Assembly: GCA_028288405.1 (NCBI GenBank)
Contig: JAQBNS010000119.1
Location: forward strand, 1 to 57,195
Origin: Chitinophagaceae bacterium
Lineage (GTDB): Bacteria; Bacteroidota; Bacteroidia; Cytophagales; Cytophagaceae
Reading direction: 5' to 3'
Length of the DNA: 57,195 bases
Position numbers and translations under genes: made by a program. This document shows, one piece after another, positions 25,818-33,836 of the stretch; position 1 is the first letter of the stretch; each line of letters opens with the position of its first letter. The notes below the pieces were generated by a model, which saw only the letters and a program-made list of their open reading frames with translations, did no database searches and was not told the origin of the DNA.

Positions 25818-25925
25818 AGATTAAATAGAATGAGGTTAAACGATATTGCCTCGTAGGAATATCTGTAGACAATAACACAAAAAACAGGAAGAGGTTCAAG
25901 TGTAATCTAAATTTTATTAGAGTTG

Positions 25926-26012
25926 GTGTCAGGTCTGAAGACCTGACACTGTCTGTATGAAACACAATCTTTTTACTAACGGCCAACCGTATCAGGTCTG
26001 AAGATCTGATAC
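25926..26012. repeat. Two GTGTCAGGTCT palindromes
   Basis: 25926-25949 has arms GTGTCAGGTCT and AGACCTGACAC around GA. 25989-26012 is a second copy with GTATCAGGTCT and AGATCTGATAC. The pair is bracketed by ATTTTATT and AATAAAAT, so a larger hairpin is possible. A third copy lies at 31747-31770. They lie in the gap between divergent genes. Confidence 0.8.
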
Positions 26013-26106
26013 CAATAAAATCTCTTCCGACTTCAATAAAAATTCAAAACTTTTTACATCTTTCAAATTTTACTTATATTTCTAGACCATACATAATGCC
26101 TCACTT

Positions 26107-26751
26107 ATGAAAAAACTATTTCTATTTTTGATTTTATTCCAGGTTTCTTTTTTGCTTCGTGCTCAAACAGCCAAGGATGTATTTACTGCTACCAATTATA
26201 CTTACACCTGGCTGGGTATTGATTACTCACATGTTAAACTCATTGGTGATTTCAGTCAGTTTCAAGAGGTCGGTGGTGTAAGTCCCGCACGACTCAAAAA
26301 TACTTACTTCCCTGCCTGGAATAATTTGGTGCTTAACGAGCGCACGAAATACGACATCGGTTTAGCACTGCGAAAATCAGCTATTCAGTACGATATTACA
26401 GAAGTCACTGCCAAAAATGCAGAAGCCCCCTTGGAACAATTGCAAGCCGTCAATGCTCCCTTTTACAATGAAGAAAAAATACAGGAGTTTGTGAACGGCT
26501 ATTCGTTTCAAGATAAAAGTGGCGTAGGTATTTTATTCCTTGCTGAAAGTTTGAGTAAAAGTTCGGAAGAAGCTTATTACCATGTGGTATTGATCAACCT
26601 GAGTACTAAACAAATTCTCATCCAGGACAGGATCAAAGGAGAACCATCCGGTATAGGCCTCCGCAATTACTGGGCTTCCACCGTATACCGCGTGATTAAA
26701 AAAATTGAGAAGACGCAGTATAAAGCATGGAAGTCGAAGTATAGTAAATAA
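26107..26751 (+). CDS. Secreted protein of unknown function
   Basis: 214 residues with the signal peptide MKKLFLFLILFQVSFLLRAQ. The mature protein shows TYTWLGIDYSHVKLIGDFSQF near its start, YDITEVTAKNAE, then VGILFLAESLSKSSEEAYYHVVLINLSTKQILIQDRI and a basic C-terminus (RVIKKIEKTQYKAWKSKYSK). I do not recognise a named family; it reads as a compact alpha/beta periplasmic or extracellular protein, and no catalytic motif is evident. It is a single gene followed by a GGGCGT element. Confidence 0.7.
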   Translation: MKKLFLFLILFQVSFLLRAQTAKDVFTATNYTYTWLGIDYSHVKLIGDFSQFQEVGGVSPARLKNTYFPAWNNLVLNERTKYDIGLALRKSAIQYDITEVTAKNAEAPLEQLQAVNAPFYNEEKIQEFVNGYSFQDKSGVGILFLAESLSKSSEEAYYHVVLINLSTKQILIQDRIKGEPSGIGLRNYWASTVYRVIKKIEKTQYKAWKSKYSK

Positions 26752-26809
26752 TATATCTATTAATTTCATTGATAAGAATTATTTCTTTATTAAAAGTGAA
26801 TGATATTGG

Positions 26810-26932
26810 GGGCGTGCCTCTACGGGCCGGACTATTCGCTACATCCCGAAGCCTCGGGACGCTCGAATCATACATACCTTTATTACCATACCCAAAGGCT
26901 CGCTGTGGGCTTTCCGCTACTATCCCTCACGC
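26810..26932 (+). repeat. GGGCGT element, copy A2
   Basis: Starts GGGCGTG and ends CCCTCACGC; GCGTG pairs with CACGC. The inner stem CCCGA/TCGGG is visible (CCCGAAGCCTCGGG), and the 3' part GGGCTTTCCGCTACTATCCC is shared with copy A4. Confidence 0.8.
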
Positions 26933-26949
26933 AAGTCTCTTTCATACGC

Positions 26950-26973
26950 AAGGGGTATGATTCCCGCAATTAT
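26950..26973 (+). promoter_or_regulatory. Conserved tail motif upstream of TonB receptor
   Basis: A 24-nt block, AAGGGGTAT then seven variable bases (with ATT) and ending CAATTAT, matches 29722-29745 at 20 of 24 positions. Both lie a short distance after a GGGCGT element and 60-84 nt before a plus-strand gene start. Confidence 0.4.
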
Positions 26974-27056
26974 TCTAAAATCTTAGTATAGCCTACATTC
27001 TTTTATTTATTTTATTGTGTTACTTCTGCATAGATGTATACCAATAATAGCTGCTC

Positions 27057-29513
27057 GTGAAAAAACTTCTTCTTTTCTTTTTATTCAATTTTTTCCTACA
27101 TACTTCTCCAACTTTCGCTCAACACTTCATTAAAGGGAAAGTCATCGATTCGCTTTCTAAAAATCCTGTGGAATATGCCAGCGTGAGTCTTTACCAGACA
27201 AAAGACTCGACACTTGTTACGGGACAGCTAGTAGATTCTACAGGAACTTTTCAACTAAACGATATTAAACCTGGTCTGTACTTTCTAAAAATTCAATTTA
27301 TAGGTTATTCCATTAAAACAATAAATAGCCTGCTACTTACTAAATCATCACCCATTGACTTAGGATTAATTGCTCTTCAAGAAGATCAGTCCTTGCATGA
27401 AGTGATCGTAAGCGGACAGCAACGTACCATAGATAATAAATTTGACAAACAAATATACAAAGCAGATCAATTTCAGTCTGCCAAAGGAGGAACGGCTCTG
27501 GATGTCATTAAAAACATGCCCTCCATCAGTGTGAATGCAGAAGGTGACATTCGATTACGCGGTTCTACAGGATTCTTAGTGCTGATCAATGGAAAACCGG
27601 TATTGACCGATGCCACCACAGTGCTTAGCCAGCTTCCTGCCAACGCCATTGAAAATATTGAAATCATTACTTCCCCCTCTGCTAAATACGATGCCGACGG
27701 TAAAGCAGGTATCATCAATATCACTACCAAAAAAGGAGCTACAGACGGATTCTCTTTTGTTTCCAATGCCCAACTCGGTGCACCTACTTTGGATAGCTAT
27801 AACAATGCTGAAAACCCGCAGCGGTATGGAGGAGACATCAGCATCAATTACAAAAAGAAAAAATGGGATGTGAGTGCAGGAGGAAGCTATCAAGAGAATG
27901 ATCTTGCCGGAAGAAGATCAGGTGAAGTACAAACAACGGTTCAAAATCGTTTTACCTCTTTTCCTTCGGACGGAGAACGAAGTTTTAAAAGAAGAAATTA
28001 TGCGGCAAGAGCATCCGTAACTTTTAATGCCAATAAGACAAATGTCATCAGTGCCGGTGTATACATCGGACAACGCAGGCAATTCAGGCGTGCAGACATT
28101 ACTTACGATAATGTAAAAACAGATGCAACAAGTGGTGCAGTCCTTGGTCGCGCGCAGTATTTCAATTCCAATCTTGTTAAAAAACAAGGAGATTTTTCAT
28201 TGATCAACCTTGACTATACGCATACCTTTCAGAATCAATCTGCGCTAAGTACCTCCCTACTCTATGAATATGGTTTGTTAGATGGATTCACCAAAAACCT
28301 TAACGCCAATTTAGACGACCATACCGACACGCTGGATTATGTGTTGAATACAGGAAGAAGTCCACTCAGCGGATGGCGCGGAAAAATAGATTATGTCATC
28401 CCTATAGGAAAAGGGAAATTAGAAAGTGGTTACCAATTGCGCTATCAAAAACAAACCGGGGAATTTCTATATCAAAACGCGATATTAGGAACAGGAAAAT
28501 TTCAGACTGTTCCTGAATTCAGTGCCAATATTGAAATAGACAATTACATACATGGTTTGTATACTCAGTATTCTGTAAAGAAAGAAAAACTGGAATACCA
28601 AGTTGGACTACGTTACGAATATTCCAAACGCACATTCAATGCCGACAAATTGTGGACACCATATCAACTTGAATTAAGCAATTTATTCCCCTCTGCTAAT
28701 TTGGCCTACTCTGTAGACAAAAGTTTTAAAGTAAAAGCAGGCTTTAGCAGCCGAGTACAGCGCTCCACAAGTAATGAATTGAATCCTTATCCTGAAAGAG
28801 AACATTCCGAAACATTAGAACAAGGAGATCCGCAGATCAAGCCTGAATTTGTATACCTTTCAGAAGTAGGTGTCAATAAAACATTTAGCATCGGATCTGC
28901 TTTTCTTAACTTTTACAACCAGCAAATCAACAATGTGGTGAACCGAGTGAACAGCGTATATAATGATACGATTCTTAATCGCATTTATACCAACGCAGGA
29001 CAGGCAAGGTCATGGGGCGCTGAATGTGGCGTCAACATTGAACCCTTGAAATGGTGGAAAATATACCTTGGAGGAAATGTCTATGATTATAAAATAAAAG
29101 GAACGCTATTTAATAACGCCGTAGCTGTGAATAATCATGCCATAGCTTTTTCTATTAATACGAATCATACATTCACATTGACCAACACTACAAGTTTACA
29201 GTTGAGCTTAAATTATCTTTCGGTCCGTCCTACCGCACAAGGTGAAGATTCCAGGTTCATTACACCCAATGCTTCCTTCAAAAAGACTTTCTTAAAAGGC
29301 CGACTGAGTGCAGTAGTACAGTGGCAAAACATTGGACTAGGCATTATTCCAAGCAATGAACAGCGTATTACAACCAGAGGCAATAATTTCTATACAACTA
29401 CCAATTACATTCAGGAAAAAGATATTCTTTTACTTAATTTGAGTTTCAATATGAACCAACAAAACAGGAAATTCAAATTACCTGCCAGTGAATTTGGAGA
29501 AAAAGAATTTTAA
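27057..29513 (+). CDS. TonB-dependent receptor / outer-membrane beta-barrel (OMP_b-brl_3 type)
   Basis: 818 residues starting with GTG at 27057; the signal peptide is MKKLLLFFLFNFFLHTSPTFAQ. Residues 23-105 form a CarboxypepD-regulatory-like domain (IKGKVIDSLSKNPVEYASV, GTFQLNDIKPGLYFLKIQF). A plug domain lies at about 125-225 (ALDVIKNMPSISVNAEGDIRLRG, VLINGKPVL, IEIITSPSAKYDADGKAGIINI). A large 22-strand-type barrel follows, ending in FNMNQQNRKFKL with a short hydrophilic tail. It imports an unknown ligand across the outer membrane with TonB energy. No SusD-like partner is adjacent, so it is not an obvious SusC. The next gene is the plus-strand sulfatase, separated by a GGGCGT element. Confidence 0.93.
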   Translation: MKKLLLFFLFNFFLHTSPTFAQHFIKGKVIDSLSKNPVEYASVSLYQTKDSTLVTGQLVDSTGTFQLNDIKPGLYFLKIQFIGYSIKTINSLLLTKSSPIDLGLIALQEDQSLHEVIVSGQQRTIDNKFDKQIYKADQFQSAKGGTALDVIKNMPSISVNAEGDIRLRGSTGFLVLINGKPVLTDATTVLSQLPANAIENIEIITSPSAKYDADGKAGIINITTKKGATDGFSFVSNAQLGAPTLDSYNNAENPQRYGGDISINYKKKKWDVSAGGSYQENDLAGRRSGEVQTTVQNRFTSFPSDGERSFKRRNYAARASVTFNANKTNVISAGVYIGQRRQFRRADITYDNVKTDATSGAVLGRAQYFNSNLVKKQGDFSLINLDYTHTFQNQSALSTSLLYEYGLLDGFTKNLNANLDDHTDTLDYVLNTGRSPLSGWRGKIDYVIPIGKGKLESGYQLRYQKQTGEFLYQNAILGTGKFQTVPEFSANIEIDNYIHGLYTQYSVKKEKLEYQVGLRYEYSKRTFNADKLWTPYQLELSNLFPSANLAYSVDKSFKVKAGFSSRVQRSTSNELNPYPEREHSETLEQGDPQIKPEFVYLSEVGVNKTFSIGSAFLNFYNQQINNVVNRVNSVYNDTILNRIYTNAGQARSWGAECGVNIEPLKWWKIYLGGNVYDYKIKGTLFNNAVAVNNHAIAFSINTNHTFTLTNTTSLQLSLNYLSVRPTAQGEDSRFITPNASFKKTFLKGRLSAVVQWQNIGLGIIPSNEQRITTRGNNFYTTTNYIQEKDILLLNLSFNMNQQNRKFKLPASEFGEKEF

Positions 29514-29595
29514 TGTTTTCTATTTATCAATGGTGAAGATCATGATAGAAAATAGAAGCATCATTGAAATAGTATATTCCCGCTAATTAAGAGTA

Positions 29596-29709
29596 GGGCG
29601 TTCCCTTCGGGCCGGGCTTTCGCCACTCGCTTCCCGCCGATCAATCACTAAAGGCTATAGAATCTTTCTGGCGGCGGGCGAGCTCAGACAATGGCTCAAT
29701 CCCTAACGC
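29596..29709 (+). repeat. GGGCGT element, copy A3
   Basis: Starts GGGCGTTCCCTTCGGGCC and ends GGCTCAATCCCTAACGC. Its inner stem CCCGCC/GGCGGG is unrelated to the stem at the same place in copy A1b, although the flanks of both copies agree. The motif at 29722-29745 follows after 12 nt. Confidence 0.8.
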
Positions 29710-29721
29710 AACAGGATATGA

Positions 29722-29745
29722 AAGGGGTATCATTTCGACAATTAT
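29722..29745 (+). promoter_or_regulatory. Conserved tail motif upstream of sulfatase
   Basis: Second copy of the AAGGGGTAT...CAATTAT block at 26950-26973 (20 of 24 positions equal), 59 nt before the sulfatase start. Confidence 0.4.
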
Positions 29746-29804
29746 AACGAAAGTATAGTATCATATCATTTCTTTATTTACTTTAAAATCGAAGTTTCCA
29801 TAAA

Positions 29805-31415
29805 ATGTCTTTCTTCCGTTCCATCCTTTTACTTTCTCTTGTCTCGTTATTCAGTGTGATCATTTTCACATCGAGCACGATACGCTCCACTTCTATCCTT
29901 ACACCTTCGCGCCCCAACATCATCATCATCCTTGCCGATGACATGGGTTTTTCCGATTTGGGTTGTTTCGGTTCGGAAATAGCAACACCTAATTTAGACA
30001 AGCTCGCAACCGGAGGAATACGGCTGACTAATTTTTACAATTGCGGCAGGTGTTGTCCTTCCAGAGCTTCATTGCTTACCGGGCTTTACCCGCATCAGGC
30101 AGGTGTCGGTGACGTGCTGGAGAACAAAGGTTATCCTGCTTATCAAGGATATCTTGATGACAGTTGTGTCACCATTGCGCAACTGTTGCAACAAGCCGGA
30201 TACCACACCATCACATCGGGCAAATGGCATGTAGGAACAGAACCTTCTGCACTGGCCTACAACAGAGGTTTTGATCAGTCTTTCTGCATGCTTAATAACG
30301 GCAGCAGTTATTATAAAAACGGACCGCTCTACAACGATGGCAGAAGCGTCACGTTCATGAACGGAGGAGAAGTGATACAAAGAGATACGAATTATTATTT
30401 GACACAACAGATTACAGATTTCGCCGTCAACGCGTTAGATGGACACAAAGATAAGTCTCAGCCTTTTTTCTTATACCTCACCTACACCGCTCCACACTGG
30501 CCCATTCAGGCCATACAACAGGACATTGAGAAATACAGAGGACATTATAAGATGGGTTGGGATAAGTTGCGGGAAGCACGTTATCAAAAATTAATACAAG
30601 ATAAAATAATCCATAAAGACTGGCCTTTGTCCCCACGCTTTGCAACAGTACCCGCCTGGAATACACTCACTGCAAAAGAACAAGAACAATGGGATATAAA
30701 AATGGCCATCTACGCCGCCATGATTGACCGCATGGATCAAGGTGTGGGACAAATTTTAGATCAACTCAAAAAAATGGGGCAAGATAAAAATACATTGATT
30801 TTATTTTTATCAGACAATGGAGGCAGTGGAGATGAAGTAAAAAAATTAAGTTATGTCATTCAGCGAAATGGTCAGCCCGGCAGTGGAGAAAGTATCGATA
30901 GTTACGATAGAAACTGGGGCAATGTCAGCAATACTCCTTTCCAAACATTTAAGCGCAACGTACACGAAGGAGGAATCTCCTCTCCTTTCATCGCTTACTA
31001 TCCTGGTGTAATCAAAGCAGGACAGATCAATCCGGCGGTTTCACACATCATGGACATCATGCCGACTTGTCTTGATGTGGCGCAAGTAGACTATCCTAAA
31101 ACATTCAACGGGCATTCTTTAAAACCATTAGGCGGTGTGAGTCTTTTGAAAAATATAACCAATCAATCTACGATTGCCAACGGCGTATTGTACTGGGAAC
31201 ACGAAGGCAACAAAGCCGTGAGAGACGGTCAATGGAAACTCGTATATGAATTGGAAAGCGCTCAATGGGAATTATATGACATGATTAAAGACAGAACGGA
31301 AATACATGATCTATCGAAACAATATCCGGAGCAAGTCAATCGATTACGATTACTACACGAACAGTGGTCTGCTAAAGTTGGCGTTGTAGATTGGTTAAAG
31401 ATAAAGTCTAATTGA
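29805..31415 (+). CDS. Arylsulfatase, CCPSR type (plus strand)
   Basis: 536 residues with an N-terminal export signal (residues 5-27) and a sulfatase fold. Metal ligands are ADDMG (D45-D46). The formylglycine motif is C83-C-P-S-R87 (GRCCPSRASLLTG), so C83 is the residue oxidised by a maturase. SGKWHVG carries the catalytic Lys/His, TAPHWP a later His, and FLSDNGGSGDE the Asp-Asn pair. It hydrolyses a sulfate ester in the periplasm or outside; the substrate is not deducible. It is closest in the window to the protein at 45576-47231 (same CCPSR and GLYPHQAGVG). It is the only sulfatase on the plus strand and converges on the large minus-strand cluster. Confidence 0.93.
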   Translation: MSFFRSILLLSLVSLFSVIIFTSSTIRSTSILTPSRPNIIIILADDMGFSDLGCFGSEIATPNLDKLATGGIRLTNFYNCGRCCPSRASLLTGLYPHQAGVGDVLENKGYPAYQGYLDDSCVTIAQLLQQAGYHTITSGKWHVGTEPSALAYNRGFDQSFCMLNNGSSYYKNGPLYNDGRSVTFMNGGEVIQRDTNYYLTQQITDFAVNALDGHKDKSQPFFLYLTYTAPHWPIQAIQQDIEKYRGHYKMGWDKLREARYQKLIQDKIIHKDWPLSPRFATVPAWNTLTAKEQEQWDIKMAIYAAMIDRMDQGVGQILDQLKKMGQDKNTLILFLSDNGGSGDEVKKLSYVIQRNGQPGSGESIDSYDRNWGNVSNTPFQTFKRNVHEGGISSPFIAYYPGVIKAGQINPAVSHIMDIMPTCLDVAQVDYPKTFNGHSLKPLGGVSLLKNITNQSTIANGVLYWEHEGNKAVRDGQWKLVYELESAQWELYDMIKDRTEIHDLSKQYPEQVNRLRLLHEQWSAKVGVVDWLKIKSN

Positions 31416-31455
31416 TGTATTGATGAAACTTAATAAATAATTACAAACTGTCTGA

Positions 31456-31703
31456 CCCCTAAATCCCCTAAAGGGGACTTTATTGAGAGAGGAGAAACAG
31501 AGCGAAGTGTTAATACCATTTCTCGAAGTCCTCGGCCTGTCGCCTGACAGGCCGAGGACTTCGAGAAATGTTGAAGCCACGGGTGATTAAAACAGATGGC
31601 CTGTCAGGGGACGGGCCATGGAATCAAAGAGAAAGAGAAAGAGTGCCACCTCTTTCTCTTTCTCTTTCTCTTTCTTTAAAGTCCCCTTTAAGGGATTTAG
31701 GGG
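31456..31703. mobile_element. Composite nested palindrome, MITE-like
   Basis: The outer 27-bp arms at 31456-31482 and 31677-31703 match with one mismatch and begin CCCCTAAATCCC. Inside are three more hairpins: a perfect 25-bp stem (31517-31541 with 31546-31570, loop GCCT), a short stem ATGGCC/GGCCAT near 31595-31620, and an 18-bp stem of (AAAGAG)n with (CTCTTT)n at 31626-31673. No ORF. It looks like hairpin elements inserted into each other. Confidence 0.75.
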
Positions 31704-31746
31704 CAAACGGTCGGCGATAACCTAGACCCTGTGCTATGGTCTGGCA

Positions 31747-31770
31747 GTGTCAGGTCTGAAGACCTGACAC
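31747..31770. repeat. GTGTCAGGTCT palindrome, third copy
   Basis: Identical arms to 25926-25949 (GTGTCAGGTCT, spacer GA, AGACCTGACAC), about 5.8 kb away. Confidence 0.85.
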
Positions 31771-31786
31771 CCAAACATTAAAACTA

Positions 31787-31819
31787 AAAAGCCTCGGATG
31801 AAATTCACCCGAGGCTTTT
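31787..31819. terminator. Bidirectional terminator between convergent sulfatases
   Basis: An 11-bp stem AAAAGCCTCGG (31787-31797) with CCGAGGCTTTT (31809-31819) and an 11-nt loop. T-runs are present on both strands, serving the plus-strand sulfatase and the minus-strand cluster. Confidence 0.85.
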
Positions 31820-31848
31820 AATTACTCAATTACTCATAAAAAATATTC

Positions 31849-33699
31849 CTACTTATGTGAAGGCGCTTGTTTCTTTTCTTTGCTTAGTTGATCCCAATAA
31901 TATTGCCTGTCAATCAAAGGATAGATGTTGTACTTTACGGCATCTGTTTCGTACAAGGCTTGTAGCTCTTTTAGTTTTTCCGGATTCTTCTTCGCCAGGT
32001 TGTTTAACTCGTTGAAGTCTTCGTTCAGGTTGTACAACTCCCACTCTTCTGTTTCTACATTATTGCCACCGGTATATTTGGGTTCGTCTGCGTAATGAAA
32101 TAAATCGAGAGAGTTCGGACGGTGTGCTGCGCTTGCTTTCCAGCCGTCTTTCACAATGGCACGGTTACCCAGAATGGTATAGTACTGTTGTGTATGTTTA
32201 CTGGCTGCATTCTTATCCGTGATCGAATAGACCAAACTGTTTCCATGCAACGGATCTTGTTTGTATCCTTTAATCGTTTCGGGCTGCGCGATACCTGCCA
32301 ACTCTGCGATAGTCGGATAAATATCCGTCACGTGACCGTATTGATTTCTGGTTTCCCCTTTGGCTTGTATGCCTTTAGTATAATGTACAATCAAAGGATT
32401 GTGCGTAGCACCCTCTGCGTTGGCATCACTTTTCCAGAAACGGAAAGGCGTATTCAATGCTTGTGCCCAGCCTAATGGATAGTTGGCTGCGCTGACCACA
32501 TCAGGTGTTCCAATTTTATTGTATTCGCTCAATTCATATTGGATGTATTCTTCACGTGTTGGATTCGCTTCATCGTATTTCAGTGTTTTATTCGTCACAC
32601 CATACTCCGTCCCTTCTTTACTTGCTCCGTTGTCACCAATGATGACAAAGAATGCGGTGTTGTCGAACTGACCGGAAGTTTTCAAATGAGCAACCAAACG
32701 ACCAATTTCATAATCTGTGTACTCCAGGAAACCGGCATATACTTCCATGAAGCGCGCAAATAATTTTTGTTGATCGGCAGGAATATCTTTCCATGCTTTC
32801 AAATATGGATTGCGTGCAGGCAGTTTAGCATTCGCAGGAATGAGACCTTGTTGCTTCTGACGCGCAAAAATTTCTTCTCTTAACACATCCCATCCTTTAT
32901 CGAATTTGCCTTTGTATTTATCGCTCCACTCTGTGGCCACCTGATGCGGTGCGTGTGTTGCGCCTGGCGCATAGTATAGAAAGAATGGTTTTTCCGGAGC
33001 TATTTTTTTCAATCTGGAAATATAAGCGATAGATTTATCGGTAATCAATTTATTTAAATGCGAACCGTCACTTGTAATGTGTGCATTGTCCTCTACCAGA
33101 TCGGGTTTGTATTGGTCTGTTGCTCCGCCAAGAAAACTGTAGTTGTGGTCAAAGCCTTTGCCTGACGGCCATCTCAGAAAAGGTCCGATATCGGTCGTTT
33201 CATCTTCCGGTGTTAAATGCCATTTTCCAACGTGGTAAGTAGCGTAACCATTGGCCTGCAGGAGTTCGGCAATCGTTCCTTTCTCCGGAAGGATATGACC
33301 GTTGTATCCCGGGAAGTCACCGGAAATGTATGGAGGCGGAAACATACCCATTCCTACCGAATGGTGATTTCTCCCGGTTAACATTGCTGAACGCGTAGGC
33401 GAACAAATACCAGTTGTATGAAAATTAGTATAACGCAAACCATTGTTGGCTAGAGCATCAAAGGTTGGTGTATTGACTAATCCACCGAAGGTAGAAGTAG
33501 CGCCGAAACCTACGTCATCGATCAATATCAATACGACGTTAGGTGCGCCTGCCGGCGCCTTTTTATTGTAATCGATTTTGTAGGGAACAGCTTCGGTCGC
33601 ATTCTTAGCGATCTTGCCTTTCCATTCCTGGTTTTGCTGCGCATAGGAAACCGAGATTCCTGATAGCAGCAATGATAAAAGTAAAGATGTTTTTTTCAT
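31849..33699 (-). CDS. Arylsulfatase, CSPTR type (AtsA-like), 616 aa
   Basis: Signal peptide MKKTSLLLSLLLSGISVSYAQ, then the prelude EWKGKIAKNATEAVPYKI shared with the neighbour at 33834. The sulfatase core has DD61-62 (LIDDVG), formylglycine Cys99 in CSPTRSAMLTGRNHH, GKWHL, THAPHQ, IIGDNGASKEGTEYG (Asp-Asn) and a C-terminal sulfatase sub-domain (KDGWKASAAHRPNSLDLF). It resembles the Pseudomonas AtsA group, which cleaves aryl and alkyl sulfate esters with a Ca2+ ion. It ends at Lys without the LamG-like tail of the paralogues further right. It is the last gene of the minus-strand cluster, before the bidirectional terminator. Confidence 0.93.
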   Translation of the reverse strand: MKKTSLLLSLLLSGISVSYAQQNQEWKGKIAKNATEAVPYKIDYNKKAPAGAPNVVLILIDDVGFGATSTFGGLVNTPTFDALANNGLRYTNFHTTGICSPTRSAMLTGRNHHSVGMGMFPPPYISGDFPGYNGHILPEKGTIAELLQANGYATYHVGKWHLTPEDETTDIGPFLRWPSGKGFDHNYSFLGGATDQYKPDLVEDNAHITSDGSHLNKLITDKSIAYISRLKKIAPEKPFFLYYAPGATHAPHQVATEWSDKYKGKFDKGWDVLREEIFARQKQQGLIPANAKLPARNPYLKAWKDIPADQQKLFARFMEVYAGFLEYTDYEIGRLVAHLKTSGQFDNTAFFVIIGDNGASKEGTEYGVTNKTLKYDEANPTREEYIQYELSEYNKIGTPDVVSAANYPLGWAQALNTPFRFWKSDANAEGATHNPLIVHYTKGIQAKGETRNQYGHVTDIYPTIAELAGIAQPETIKGYKQDPLHGNSLVYSITDKNAASKHTQQYYTILGNRAIVKDGWKASAAHRPNSLDLFHYADEPKYTGGNNVETEEWELYNLNEDFNELNNLAKKNPEKLKELQALYETDAVKYNIYPLIDRQYYWDQLSKEKKQAPSHK

Positions 33700-33718
33700 T
33701 GGTATATTGTTTATTAAA

Positions 33719-33836
33719 GGTGGAGAGTGAAAAGGTGAAGGGTAAATAGTGAAGAGTGAAGAATAATTATAATCTACTCACCATTCACTCTTCACTCTTC
33801 ACTCTTCACTCTTCACTACTTACTCTTCACTACTTA
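33719..33836 (-). repeat. Heptad palindrome starting at sulfatase stop
   Basis: On the minus strand the stop TAA opens TAAGTAG TGAAGAG TAAGTAG and then five further TGA-headed heptads; stop triplets recur at exact 7-nt steps in all frames. The distal arm (33719-33765) has inverted heptads such as CTTCACT. Together about 115 nt of hairpin between two sulfatase genes. Confidence 0.85.

Larger units (their letters stand above)
26752..27056. other. Gene-free stretch with GGGCGT element
   Basis: 305 nt without a gene. It contains copy A2 of the GGGCGT family (26810-26932) and a conserved tail motif (26950-26973) that recurs before the sulfatase at 29805. The remainder is AT-rich leader of the TonB receptor gene. 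Confidence 0.6.
31416..31848. other. Gene-free stretch packed with hairpins
   Basis: 433 nt between two convergent sulfatases. It contains the composite palindrome at 31456-31703, a GTGTCAGG palindrome (31747-31770) and a bidirectional terminator (31787-31819). No coding sequence. Confidence 0.7.

Noticed and set aside
27057-29513. SusC of a polysaccharide utilisation locus
   Set aside because: The barrel fits the OMP_b-brl_3 type and no SusD gene is adjacent.
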